The notes beneath the pieces were generated by a model. It worked only from the letters and a program-made list of their open reading frames with translations, searched no databases and was not told where the DNA came from. Shown here piece after piece: positions 21,482-32,708 of a DNA stretch of 64,000 bases. Source of the DNA: Arachnopeziza araneosa (Eukaryota > Ascomycota > Leotiomycetes > Helotiales > Arachnopezizaceae); contig QYAI01000049.1 in assembly GCA_003988855.1 (NCBI GenBank), positions 186,001 to 250,000 on the forward strand. Reading direction: 5' to 3'. Each line of letters begins with the position of its first letter. Positions within the stretch are counted from its first letter, which is position 1. The translations under genes and the position numbers were made by a program.

Positions 21482-22981
21482 AAGAATTGTAATATTATTG
21501 TCGAAACTGAATAATGACAAGCGAGTATACCATATCTAGGACATTGGAGTCCCCGGCGTCAGGCGCATCATTGGCACAGATAAGATCTGGAACTGCAGGC
21601 AAATCCACCATGGGATGTTGCAGCTGCTGAGAACCAGGGAGTGGGGGTGTATACACAACGGAGTGAAAATGGAGCATTAGAGAGGCTTGGATAGAGATAT
21701 CCTTGGGCTCAGAGCTTTCGGTGATGAATAAGAGAACTTAGCAAGGTTTTGAGACATTCAGTGAAGTGTGAATGCCTTTTGATCGAGTCAGAACTTGTAC
21801 TCTTCTGCTACAAACTGTGATAGCTGTCTTGCTTGGGGTCCTGCTTCCTAGCAACTTTAAGCTAGGTAGGCTTTGCGAGTGCATTGCAGCATGCTCGATC
21901 CTGGAAAAGAACCAGATTTTTTTTTTCTGCAAGCGGAGATCTCATCACCTCACCCCTCATGCCCGTGCCCAGGCTGAGAAAAAGAGAAAAACCAACCGGA
22001 GGGAGAAGCCGTGTGGTGTTTCACAGCGGCGATAGGTGGGAGTGTCTGAGGAGGATTGCGAGATAGATCCAAGCGCACCGGTCGAAGAAGAAGAAGAAGA
22101 AGAAACGATATCTGGGAGGTGTAAAGACTGTACGGTAATGTCTTGAGAGCATGGCCGGTCCTCAGTGGAGGTAGCTAAGATCAGTGGCCCTGGGACGTTC
22201 CTGACCGCCGTCCCCTCATTCGCCACGATCCGCTGGAATTCTGCGCTCGTTCGCTCCTCAAGCCCGACGGGGCTTACCTAAACTTGGCGGTTCTAGCCTA
22301 TCCTACCCTCCCCTACCCTGGAAAGGCTTAGGTAGAACGGAACGCATTATTTAGGTGACTTTCGCCCTACAAAATCTGTTGCGCCCTTGCTCCCGCCAAA
22401 ATCAACCAGTGTTGAAAGTCAGATCGTTGCTCGCGACGTCGTACACGGAGGGAAGAAGGTTGACGGAAGAAGTTGCTGCTGTTGTGAAGGAAGAAGGAAA
22501 CCCGCAGGATCCTCAACCAGGAAGATCGAGTAGGTACGTTCCCAAACAAACCTCCTGCTTTGAGTGGTGCAGCTCTGGAATCTATTGTGCTCTCTCTCCA
22601 TCTCTCTCTCTGAGCTGGCACATCTGCTCTCACCTGCGATACGACGACCTTGCGCGACAACCACGACATCGCCTACGCTGCCGACGATATACCAGTCGGC
22701 GTATTTCCAGGTCGCACAAGATCCATGCATCCTGCAGCCTGACGGATGCTGGTCATGCAAAGTCATTCTGGTGATCGCAAGCTCAAGATCAACAATTCTC
22801 GCTGTTGTCGCATACCAACATGCCAGCCACAACGGTCGAGGAGTGGCTAGATACCAGAGCTCCCGATGCACCACCTCATCGATGCAAAAAGATCATCCGG
22901 GAATGGACCTCGGAAGAGGGGAAAAGCTTTGTTACTTGCTGTGCTGACGATGGCATTGAACAGACCCATACATTAGTCGCC
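21482..22981. other. Intergenic interval with GAA microsatellite and upstream open frame
   Basis: Holds the promoter and leader of the zinc-knuckle gene. A short (GAA)n run lies near 22085-22105. An open frame from 22805 runs into the zinc-knuckle start without a stop and may be an N-terminal extension or translated leader. Nothing else is recognisable. Confidence 0.55.
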
Positions 22982-23865
22982 ATGTCTTCGCTTTCTCGAC
23001 GTGCTTGTTACAAGTGCGGCAACGTTGGCCACTATGCTGAAGTCTGCTCTTCTGCTGAACGCCTCTGCTATAACTGTGCGTATTGGGTTCAGACTGTCAC
23101 TTTCACTGTACTAACTTTTATTTAGGCAAGCAACCCGGTAAGCATCAGCCGCAAAGCGACCTTTTCCGAGGCCTCCTCTGATATGATAAATGATAGGGCA
23201 CGAGTCGAACGGCTGTCCTTTGCCAAGAACTACCGACGCGAAGCAATGCTATCACTGCCAGGGTCTTGGTCATGTTCAAGCGGATTGCCCAACTCTTCGA
23301 TTGAGCGGGGCCGGTACCAGCGGTCGATGCTACAACTGTGGTCAACCGGGACATCTAGCTGTAGGTTAGGATAGTATCTTTGGCTACTTGTATACTGATA
23401 GGCTTTAGCGCTCTTGTCCTAGCCCAGCAGGTCCAGGTCCTATCCCAGGTGCTGGTCGCGGGCTAGGTGCTCCTCGTGGAGGTTTCAATGGAGGTTTTGC
23501 CCCTCGTGGCGCATTTGCTGGTGGACCACGTCCCGCTACTTGCTATAAATGCGGAGGACCAAACCATTTTGCTAGAGACTGTATGTTGAACATTCTAGAG
23601 TTTAGCACCTTGATTCTAACCCCAGCGTATAGGCCAAGCTCAAGCTATGAAATGCTATGCTTGTGGTAAGCTCGGTCATATCTCTAGAGACTGCACCGCT
23701 CCCAACGGAGGTCCGTTGAACACTGCTGGCAAGACTTGCTATCAATGTGGTGAGGCTGGCCACATCTCCCGTGACTGCCCACAGAAGGCTACCAATGGTG
23801 AACTTGGTGAAGCTGTCGATCTTGGTGCTGCTCCAGTGGTTGCACCAATTGCTCCTGTCGCATAG
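22982..23865 (+). CDS. Seven-CCHC zinc-knuckle nucleic-acid-binding protein (CNBP/GIS2/Byr3-like)
   Basis: Single-stranded nucleic-acid-binding protein related to yeast GIS2, fission yeast Byr3 and animal CNBP, which bind mRNA and ribosomes. Five exons: 22982-23075, 23126-23137, 23197-23360, 23409-23580 and 23633-23865, giving 224 residues. Knuckles in order: CYKCGNVGHYAEVC, CYNCKQPGHESNGC, CYHCQGLGHVQADC, CYNCGQPGHLARSC, CYKCGGPNHFARDC, CYACGKLGHISRDC and CYQCGEAGHISRDC. An RGG-like Gly/Arg linker sits between knuckles 4 and 5. Introns interrupt knuckles 2 (twice), 4 and 5. The start MSSLSRRACYKCG was chosen because homologues begin there, although the frame is open back to 22805. Confidence 0.93.
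23126..23137 (+). other. 12-nt microexon inside the second zinc knuckle
   Basis: The order is ATTTAG, GCAAGCAACCCG, GTAAGC. It supplies part of C-K-Q-P-G in knuckle 2, with the split Cys and Gly codons completed by its neighbours. Skipping keeps the frame but replaces the second zinc-binding Cys. Confidence 0.85.
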
Positions 23866-25318
23866 GTCCTCCGGGATCGCCACGTTCGATAGGCCTCGAT
23901 GAACTATCGATCATTGCGTGGATATGGTCATCGTTTTTTCCTTTTCTCTTGGACATAAGCAAATGATCTCACCTCCCGCTCGTTCTGCATAGCCTGGCAT
24001 ACGAAATCCCCTAAGATTCGTCTTTTCTACATTCCTCACGGATTGCTTTACTTTCGGCGCCTGGTCTTCTGAACACCAAACAAAAGCATTTGAACTACAC
24101 GATATTCATTTTCCTACCCTACGGACTGGCAAAACCCCGGTTAATACCATACGCACTTAAAACGACGTTGCGCACCTTAATTCTGTGGTTTGGTCCTTCT
24201 TTTAGATAGAACGTTGTTACTAAATATCATGGGCTCTTGGTCATTGATCCACAGAGCCGTTTCCTTTTTGGTAGCATGCTAGGGAACCAAATTGCGTTGA
24301 AGGTCGGAGGCGGATGATGTGCGGGAGAAGAGGACTGGACGGGATTGATATGGGTGGAAAGAAACTTAAGGATAGATGAATGGGATGTGAAGGATGATTG
24401 GAAAGGTAGTGTGGTGATGAGAAGACCGTCGATAGCATGCAGCGTGACTTCCAATCGATGCTAAGTCTCATGAAGATACCGAAGTATGTTTTTCTCTCTT
24501 CTTTTAGTTATGAGTGACGCTGGTCCATGGTAGATGTTGCTTACAGCTTGAGACTTTGAAAAGCTCAGGCACAGCAAAGGTGAGTATCAGGCTCTTTGAC
24601 ACCCCCTTCAACTTCAAAAAAGTAGATATGGCATTCTTCTAGCTCTAATCACGTTGATCTCATTGTTATGCGCTTGTTCGAACTGGAAAGTTCTGGATCA
24701 GATTTGTATGTAAGAGCCTCGAAGTCTGCAGGCCTTTCAAATCATCACGTGGGGAACATACTGTTGATTTGTGGGAAGGACAAAGTACATTGATTCTTCC
24801 AACAATATAATTTTTCTTTGTGATGCAGTCCTTGAAAAACTGCGCGTCCGGGAAATAATAGCATTCTTGATGACTTAAATTCCTGTTCGATCACAGAGCA
24901 CGTGCCTGCCTTTCCTGTCAAACTCAACCTCACTCACCAACCAGATGCTAGCTTGGAGCTCTTCCCAGAATCAGCTTTATTTCATTTCCTTCCTCGTCAT
25001 CAACATCCAGCATCTACAAATCCAATGCTAGAGAGCTGGTCTGTCACTCATATTGTTTTCACTGCAGTCAGTGCAGGCATCGTCTCCGGCTTGCTCTGTT
25101 GCACGCTCGCTGCCTACTTTCTTCCTGACTTTGAAGAAGAGGAGAAAAGTGCGTGGGAGAAGTAATCCGCGTTCTGCCGAGCTTCTCGTGCACAGTTGAT
25201 CGAAAGAGTCAGCATATTGTTCGAATAGTTCCAAGCTACTTGACTTTGAGCAACCCCAGAAGCAAGACCTATTGTTACTATACTTAACACCGTCACTCGA
25301 GCTCAAGACTCATCAACA
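23866..25318. other. Intergenic interval of 1.45 kb
   Basis: Contains the zinc-knuckle 3' region and the DMC1 promoter. One short hydrophobic open frame at 25025-25165 is listed separately. No other supported feature. Confidence 0.5.
25025..25165 (+). CDS. Possible single-pass micro-membrane protein or DMC1 upstream ORF
   Basis: Frame of 46 residues starting MLESWSVTHIVFTAV, with one hydrophobic stretch (about residues 9-32) and an acidic tail DFEEEEKSAWEK. The same frame is open back to 24902. It lies about 150 bp upstream of the DMC1 start on the same strand, so it may be an upstream ORF in that leader. No family recognised. Confidence 0.25.
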   Translation: MLESWSVTHIVFTAVSAGIVSGLLCCTLAAYFLPDFEEEEKSAWEK

Positions 25319-26913
25319 ATGGCATCCATCTGCGGAGATGACGATAACGTAAGTAACACAGACGCTCTCTGAATTCGACCTCATGGACATCAAACTGAAA
25401 ATTATGCACCACAGAATGGTATTATTGACATTGATGAGATTCAAGCTCATGGTAAAGTGCTTACCGTTTTATGATAGTCCAGATAACTGACTATTTCAGG
25501 CGTCAACCAAGCCGATATTGCCAAGCTGAGATCTCACAATATCTATACAATTGCGGTAATTCATTCCACCAGTCTCGACAACGCAGAGACTAAGTATTCT
25601 GGCAGACTTTGATCGGTACAGCCACCAGAAAACTCCTCAGAATTAAAGGCTTCTCTGAAATCAAAGTCGACAAGATCAAAGAAGCGGCCAAGAAATTATC
25701 CGTAAGTCTTACATGTAAGAATTTGCATCCCGATTGACTGATTTGAGTAGCCTACTGGTGGTGGTTTCATGACTGCTGCCGAGCTTAGAGATATTCGGAA
25801 GCGTTGCATCAGGATCTCAACTGGTAGCAAGCAACTTGATGCGGCTCTCAACGGGTATGTCGTCGCTCAATATTTGTTTAAGTAACGCTAATGATGATAG
25901 CGGGCTCCAGACCATGAGTATCAATGAAGTATACGGCGAGTTTCGTAAGTGATTCAAATTCACCATCATGCATTGCTAACTTATGAAGGATGTGGCAAGA
26001 CTCAACTTGCCCATACATTGGCAGTTATTGCTCAACTTCCGAAGGTAGAGAAAATCGCCATTATCTTTTGCACAACCTAACCTGTCCTAGGAAATGGGGG
26101 GAGCTGAGGGTAAAGTTGCCTACATTGGTATATCACTCTCACTATTCACCTTTGCAGCCCCTAACTTCGAATAGATACCGAGGGAACATTCCGTCCTGAG
26201 AGAATCATGGAGATTGCTGAGCGGTTTGGAGGTACACCCGGCCCCAAGAGTTTCCAAGCAAAGCTGATGGAACTAGTCGATCCTGATCAAGCTTGTGAGA
26301 ACATTGTTTGTGCTCGGGCCCAGAACACTGAGGTGAGCTAGCTGAGGTCATCAAATCCCATCTTTCCTAATATCATCTAGATGCAAATGGAATTGTTGGA
26401 AGGCCTAGCAGCTAATTTTGCAACAAATGAATATCGTCTCCTTGTCATTGACAGTATCATGGCTCTCTACCGTACAGACTACGTTGGTCGCGGAGAGCTA
26501 GCGGATCGACAAGCAGCTCTCGCTCAGTTTCTTCGGCGATGTGCACAAATGGCTGAGGAATTCAACCTTGTTGTCTTCTTAGTATAGTAGCCATATCCGA
26601 TTTGTTTCCATTACTGACGAGGCAGACCAACCAAGTCCAGTCCGATCCTGGTGCAAGCGCGCTTTTCGCAGCCGCCGACGGACGCAAACCTGTCGGTGGT
26701 CATGTTCTAGCCCATGCATCTACCACTAGAATCTTGCTGAGGAAAGGTCGAGGCGAAGAACGCGTTGCGAAGATTATGGATTCACCTGGTTCGTTTCTCC
26801 TACGTGATTGATGGTCCTAAATTCTTCTTGTTAACTTTCCGCTAGATTGTCCCGAGCGTGAAGCGACTTATATCATTACCACTGGCGGAATTAATGATCC
26901 TGACAAAGCTTAA
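25319..26913 (+). CDS. DMC1: Meiotic recombinase DMC1
   Basis: RecA-family strand-exchange ATPase of meiosis. Twelve exons: 25319-25348, 25415-25451, 25500-25555, 25606-25701, 25751-25854, 25901-25944, 25989-26044, 26091-26127, 26175-26332, 26381-26581, 26626-26788 and 26846-26913, giving 349 residues. The N-terminal helix-hairpin-helix region (GVNQADIAKLRSHNIYTIA) is followed by Walker A GEFRCGKTQ and Walker B LLVIDSIMALYR. Next come the DNA-binding loop region NQVQSDPGASALF and the ending TTGGINDPDKA. RCGKTQ rather than RTGKSQ, and the DPDKA ending, place it with DMC1 and not RAD51. All exon junctions close in frame. An apparently intact gene implies a functional meiotic programme. Confidence 0.95.
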
Positions 26914-27050
26914 AGCCTACTCACGATCTTACACTAATACCTTTATCTGTTCGTCGAATTGCCTTATCAAATGTTTCATCATGAAATTTATTGCATATAT
27001 CAGAGCTGAGGAGTTGCTATTAGAAAATTACGCTGTCGCTTCTTGCTCTA

Positions 27051-27074
27051 AGATTAGATTAGATTAGATTAGAT
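27051..27074. repeat. AGATT pentanucleotide repeat
   Basis: Four full AGATT units and one partial unit in tandem, in the short gap between DMC1 and RRP7. Confidence 0.85.
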
Positions 27075-27154
27075 CCTGCTATCGAAATATTTTTGCCGAA
27101 GCTCGTCCACAACTTCCCACCTCGACATAACATCTTCAAAACTACAAAAACCAC

Positions 27155-28084
27155 ATGAAAATCATGAAATCGGCAATCGGCGAGTATGCGATACTGCCTC
27201 TTGCTATCCCCCCGCTTCCATCATTCCCGGAAAAGCACACAACGCACACGCTCTATCTCCATCCCCATTCCCCAAAAATCCCGACTGAAGATGACACGAG
27301 AAGTTTATTCGTCGTAAACGTGCCAATCGACGCTACACCCGAGCACTTCAAATCTATATGCAAAGAAATAGTTGGCCCTGGGCGGTTCGAAGATGTGACT
27401 TTTGAAGGAGAGCGTAATATGAAGAAGAAGGGGGGGGAGGGGAACACGTCAGGCAAAAAGCGCAAACGAGGCGATGATACAAGAGCTGAAGAGGAGATCG
27501 AGTTACCCAAAGTCTGGGATCGTGCACTTAGGCGCAGTGGAGGAACAGCTGTAATTCTCTTCGTGGATGCCAAGAGCGCGGAGCTTTTCCTCAAGGCAGT
27601 CAGGAAATTACACAAACAATCTGCTGCCACCAAATGGCCCATCTGGGGCAACGGAATCGAAGGGAAGATGCCCGCGCTAGGAGAAGCACGGTACAGATCA
27701 CACCACCAACTACAATTCCCCGACCCCAACGAGCTGCAAAGGAGCGTCGATGCCTTCATGGAGGAGTTCAACAGGAGAGAAGAGGACGGGAGAGGGCGGG
27801 ATCGCAAGAAGCTGAGTGAGCCTGATGAAGATGGCTTCGTGACAGTGACGAAGGCGAGCCGGAGTGGGGTCGTGAGGAGAGAGGTGGCGGAGGCGAAGAG
27901 GAGAGAGGTGGAGGACAAGGAGAGGAGGAAGAAGGAGGAGTTGGAGAAGGCCGGCTTCTACCGATTTCAGGGCAGGGAGAGGCGGAAGGCCGAGAGCGAG
28001 AAGTTGGCCAAGGCTTTCGAGGAGGATAGGAAGAAAGTCGCAGGATTAAAAGAGAAGAGAGGACAGTTTCGGCCGGAGAGTTGA
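27155..28084 (+). CDS. RRP7: Ribosomal RNA-processing protein RRP7
   Basis: Nucleolar small-subunit processome component needed for 18S rRNA maturation. Single exon of 309 residues. It starts MKIMKSAIGEYAILPLAIPP, a typical RRP7 opening. An RRM-like segment follows (SLFVVNVPIDATPEHFKSI, about residues 49-67), then a charged Lys/Arg/Glu insert. The RRP7 C-terminal domain runs from about residue 195: SVDAFMEEFNRREE, DEDGFVTVT, then a long charged helix and the conserved ending AGFYRFQGRERRK with EKRGQFRPES. A second in-frame ATG at 27164 is an equally possible start. Length fits the family. Confidence 0.92.
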   Translation: MKIMKSAIGEYAILPLAIPPLPSFPEKHTTHTLYLHPHSPKIPTEDDTRSLFVVNVPIDATPEHFKSICKEIVGPGRFEDVTFEGERNMKKKGGEGNTSGKKRKRGDDTRAEEEIELPKVWDRALRRSGGTAVILFVDAKSAELFLKAVRKLHKQSAATKWPIWGNGIEGKMPALGEARYRSHHQLQFPDPNELQRSVDAFMEEFNRREEDGRGRDRKKLSEPDEDGFVTVTKASRSGVVRREVAEAKRREVEDKERRKKEELEKAGFYRFQGRERRKAESEKLAKAFEEDRKKVAGLKEKRGQFRPES

Positions 28085-28924
28085 GAGGGAAGGGTTGCTG
28101 CTCTTTTGACTATCTAACGAGCTGTTGCAGAGAAGAGAGGGATGGAAGGTATGTCAGTCTCGCCGTTTCCTCCTATCTCTACGTACTTCAATGATGACTC
28201 CGCGGGGCCATAAGAGCTCTACTTCCCACCACGGGCCAATCCCTGTGCTGGAGGGAGCCGTGTCTACAAAAACCGCAATAACAAATCTTCTCAACTGTCT
28301 GAACTTGGCGTCTTCTCCTCTTCATTACCACTTATGCACTGGGGTGGGGATCTTGCTAATGGGTCCATTGGATGGCTAGGTTGTGCTTGGTTCAAGATGA
28401 GCTGCACGCACTTGGAGGTCTGTGGAGGCAAAAAAGAGCGAGCGGGGAGGGTGGCAGCTTTCAAAGACTTCATGTGGTTCTAGCTTACCCCAGAGAAGTT
28501 GAGTCAAGAGGAACTTGTCCAAGCAGTTGAAAGCATACAGTCGAGAAAGACTTCGCGTTGTGATTCGTGGAGAATCTTCAAATAGTTTTGGGGAAAATAT
28601 GGTGGAAATTTTAAGTCAAAGCTAGCCTTCTACGGGAAAAGCTCAAGCCAAGGAGCAAGTCAAACTAATGGTATCAAAGAGAAATTTCCAAGTACGGAGT
28701 CAAGATTGGCTTTGTATTGAGATTCACGTGTACTTTTCAAGTTCTCTTTAAGACTTTATAGGTTTGAAAACCAGCCGGTAGCCAGGACAGCCAGCTCTAA
28801 AGTAAATAGAGGGCTACTGCCAAGTTACATCTCATAGGGCCGCCTCCACATAATATCATCGTCTGCTTCGTACATACAGGGCATAAGTCCCCATTACAGA
28901 GTTTTTCTTGTGTTAAGCTACCGG
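28085..28924. other. Intergenic interval between convergent genes
   Basis: Lies between the RRP7 stop and the 3' end of the kelch pseudogene. No supported gene or repeat. Confidence 0.55.
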
Positions 28925-30455
28925 TTACATTGAATCCGTATAGGGTGAGTTGTTGATCGCTTCAAGCTCGCCTGGTATAGGCTGCGTCTGGAGCTCAGCG
29001 GGGAGCGCGTGTGTCTGGAACTCAGTTGGGGGCGCGGGTACTGCGAGCTTGTGAACACGGTCCTCACTGGGATCTCTTTCTTGCTTTCCAAGGCCCTTAC
29101 TACTGAGGTTTCTCTTGAAGCAGAGATATAATAGAGCCCCAAGCATGATCACCAGCCCAAGGCCAAGGCCCATGCCGAGTCCAAACGTTTTGGTAAAGGA
29201 CGAAGACGCGGGAAAACTCTTGTTCGGAAGGGTCTGATCACCAGAGTTTGGGTTCGTATAAGTCGACGTCCAAACCATACTCGTTGCATTGAAGAACATG
29301 GCTGTTGTTTCTTGGCTAGTATCTCTCTTCGTTCCTGATAGAGGGATGCTGTATCCACCAACCACCATCATGACATTTCCAGGAAGTAGAACGGCTCCAT
29401 GGCCATACACGCAATTTTTGGGAAGCTGAGTCGTCGGAATTGTCCATTTCCAGTCTTCTCCGCCCAAACTAGAACCTAGGTCCAAGAGAGCAAGCTGTGG
29501 GTCTGCAGCCTAGCCAACGTCCCCCCCCACCCCCCATAGACAATTATCTGAGATCCGTCTTCGGTCAAGACAGCGATGTGTCCAGATCGAGAATCCACAG
29601 AAATGGATTTCGTGGATGATGGGTCAACTGAAACGAAAGTCCACCTTTCCTCTGGCAAGCTCCAAACTGCGACTTCGCTGATATTTATAAAAGCAGCTTC
29701 GATTTGCCCACCCAAAAGGACAAAATCCTGCGTCTGTGTCATGACCTTGCCTTTGGAGTACGTAGGCAAGAGGTCCGTCAGTGTAAACCCGGCTTCTGGA
29801 ATAGGAGTCCTAGTATTCCCTGCTATGTCAAGCGTGTACGCGGTTCCTAACGGAGATGGTAACAATCGAAGCATATTACTCGTATAATTAGCTGCAGACT
29901 GCCAAGCCTCCTCTATCGCTGTAGGATAGGGACACATCCTACCAAATACGTAGATGTTGGTACTCGAGGCATTGTCGTGTACTTGAGTTGAGAAGCTGAA
30001 TCCTGCGGAGAGAAATTGGGCACCAAGTGAGATGGTACTCGTTATATTGCTGGCGACGGTTATTGCTCCTTGCCCCCAGATCCCGGTTCCGACGGAGCCG
30101 TCATCTGACGGTGTAAATCTCCATAATTCAGTGCTCATAGATCTTGAGCAAGAGCCGGTATAGACCGATATTTTTCCATCCGAGGAGATGCTTGGGATAA
30201 AAGCATTACTATTGTCGCTTGGAAATTGAAGATTCGAGGTAAGCACATCCAATGATACTAAGGACGATATAGTCAGGGAGATATTCAGAGATAATAGTTG
30301 ATATGCGGTCGAGTTCGATACCGATAGAAAGATGTACAAGATATCTGGACGATCAGGACTGTAAAGCAAGGTTGTTGGATTATATGGTAAGATTTGCGAA
30401 ACGCTATGTCGAAGAGTGATGATATCCAGAGAACAACATTCACGCGGCTCCTCAT
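28925..30455 (-). pseudogene. Degraded kelch/galactose-oxidase-like membrane protein gene
   Basis: Resembles fungal secreted or membrane-anchored kelch proteins: signal peptide, propeller, one membrane segment, cytoplasmic tail. The ATG at 30455 opens a plausible signal peptide (MRSRVNVVLWISSLFDIA). The homologous body (YNPTTLLYSPDRPDILYIF, then LLSLNIS, then ELWRFTPSDDGS) continues in another frame, so there is a frameshift near 30395. A second frameshift lies in the G tract after IIVYGGW (29521-29535). Just beyond it an in-frame TAG (29510-29512) replaces the residue before AADPQLALLDLG. After that the frame is intact through YGHGAVLLPGNVMMVVGGY, a membrane helix (GLGMGLGLGLVIMLGALLYL) and a Pro-rich tail. 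Three lesions argue against sequencing error. No exon arrangement with plausible introns rescues the frame. Confidence 0.75.
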
Positions 30456-31226
30456 TGTGCGATCTCAGTATACTTTGATAGAGTCAAGATGATAGAGTCG
30501 TTCGTTTTTGCTAATCACGCTCTCTTTGCTGAAGCTTGTGGTTCTTAGTCAGGGCAGAACACAGCTCCCAAAGCTCCTCACCGTCGTCTGTCAACCTGCG
30601 AAAGTTTGAACACAACAGAATGCCAAGATCGTGCTGCCAAATGGCTCGCTAATATGCTTGATTTCCTCAGAATGTTTTGTCTCTCATCTGTGGCGCCTGT
30701 CTCAGCGGCTTCTCGATAATAACTTTTCATTGAAGATGTGAAATCAGCCACTCATTTCCGCGTCGACAGGGGGTGAGAGGGAAACGTTGAATTTCAATAT
30801 TTAAGAAATATAGGTAAAGCTCATTGTTTAATTATGAATGGTTTAGAGAGCTTCGACAGCAGTAGACACATTGTATGGGAAGGGATTTAAATTAATACTA
30901 AGCACTGCAGCTACGAAAATAATAAACTAGGATGGTGTAGCACCAGACTAAAGTGGCGCTCACAGGCTTGCCGATATATCCAAATTCTAAACGAGTCAAA
31001 AATAAAAGAATGAATGAAAGTATTAGGTATAAAAGCTCAGGAGAGGAGAAACATTGAGTTTAGTAAAGGGTTGGCTTTTCTTAGCACTCACATAAATAAC
31101 CAAGTGTATTTCTGTATTGATCTGAACATGTTATACAAAAATTTCATGACTGTAGACATATCAAATAACTCCAAACACTTCATGAGTCGAAATTGTAATA
31201 GAAATCCCAAGGCGCTTCTTCCAAAT
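30456..31226. other. Intergenic interval of 0.77 kb
   Basis: Upstream of the kelch pseudogene and downstream of the hydrolase gene. Moderately AT-rich from 30780 on. No supported gene. Confidence 0.5.
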
Positions 31227-32217
31227 TTAAGCCAACCATTTATTGAACCATTCCAAAGCCTGTTTATCAGCCTTTTCTCCACACTCTAATTGATACTTAT
31301 CTTTCGGATCTGTCCTCACGCTAAATCCGTGTTTGGCCCCGGGTATGATATTAACTTCATGATCACCTTTCTTCTTTACCTCAAGAATCTCTTTCATTAA
31401 TTGAACGTCTTTCGCACCATGGGCCATATCATTATCTCCAACAATGATACTAAGAGGTAGAATGACGTTTTCGATATCAATAGGGATGCTGAGGGAGGAT
31501 GGATGTGCTGCGAAGCCGCAGGTGATCAAAGGGGCTAGAGCTTGGGTGGAGGAAGCCGAAGTTGAGGAATAGGGAGCTATACGAGATGAGGGAGTATCGG
31601 CTGCTAGAAGGAATGTGTATTTTCCACCTGTGGACAGACAATTAGCTTCTGTGACAGAACTCAAGCAGCTGAGGATAAATACCCCAGCAAAATCCAGCAG
31701 CAGCAATCTTCAGATCCGTTGTTGGGAACGGGGGAGGAGAGGTTCGTAAATCTTGGAAGAATTTAAAAACGATAGGTTTGGTGACTGAGACACGAGTGCC
31801 AATGAAGAAGGGAACAAAGTGGTACATGGCTTGGGCGATGTAATATGGCTTCACGAAAAGAGCCTCGTACCAACCGCCTGGGGCGAGGATATTGTCCATG
31901 ATCTCAATTCCAATGGGATCTACACCCTTGCCTACAATCTTCAGCTTCAGAATCTCACGAGAAGTATAGAGAGACTTACCATTCATAAAGTCTGGTAAGT
32001 AAACCAAGAACCCACCCTCTTTAGCGTAAAGGTCACAGAGAAGTCTGTTGTTGATAAAGTCCCAGCCAAAAGCATCAGGGATGAAAACAATGAGTCCCTT
32101 GGGCTTGGCTCCCTCCGCAGGCTCTGCAACATAGGTTGGGAGTCCATGAATGGTAGTCACCTTCCCCGAGGCAACTCCCTCGTGCACCGCTCCGCTGAAA
32201 CATTCGGAACAAGACAT
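31227..32217 (-). CDS. Dienelactone hydrolase family protein
   Basis: Alpha/beta hydrolase of the carboxymethylenebutenolidase (AIM2-like) family. Two exons, 32217-31683 and 31627-31227, with a 55-nt intron splitting the nucleophile motif after C-W; 311 residues. It starts MSCSECFSGAVHEG, as fungal members do. Core motifs are VFIPDAFGWDFINNRLLCD, the Cys nucleophile in AGFCWGGKYT (Cys177), the Asp in VGDNDMAHG and the His in GAKHGFSVRTD, so the catalytic triad is complete. The C-terminus ALEWFNKWL is typical. The 5' ATG at 32274 would add an unrelated leader, so 32217 was preferred. Substrate is unknown; many fungal paralogues have no assigned role. Confidence 0.92.
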
Positions 32218-32708
32218 TGTGAAGATTTGTGAGAGGGACAATCGAACCAGCAAAGATCGCGCGAAGTTAAGCAAGCAGAGAATATGTTATGAAGAGAAGC
32301 TTCTTCATTGAATCAAGGGAACTCGCGGCTCTTTTAAGCTCGAGGGAGCTTGGGGCACGGGCTCCACCAGCCCCGACGTCAACTTGCAGGCCCGGATTTA
32401 AGAGGAACTCGGTTATCTAAAGGGATCTGCCACACGGTAAATACCGTTGGCTTTCTGAGAGAAAACACTTTTTGGAACAGCAAGAGAAGTGTTTTAGTTG
32501 AAGCATAGTTTTTGATATTTAGAAGAACGCCCTAAGTAGTAACGACCTTTTGTGTCTCTGGAGTAATTTTCAAATTACATTGCTTAGTCAGACTGACACG
32601 TGACTCCATCTATCGCGATTTTCGACGTGACGCGAAGTAAACTTTCCCCACGTAAATTCCTTTCTATCCCCTGGCATTTAGCCACTGTTCGACCACAGGC
32701 CTTACACA
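32218..32708. promoter_or_regulatory. Divergent promoter region between the hydrolase and coilin-like genes
   Basis: A 491-bp gap between two outward-facing start codons; both promoters must lie here. No specific element identified. Confidence 0.5.

Noticed and set aside
27253..27918. 221-codon minus-strand open frame over RRP7
   Set aside because: Antisense shadow of a conserved single-exon gene.
29476..30369. Treating the kelch body as an intact 297-residue gene
   Set aside because: It lacks a proper start and signal peptide in frame, and its end (after YGGWGG) is clearly a frameshift product since the homologous sequence continues in another frame.
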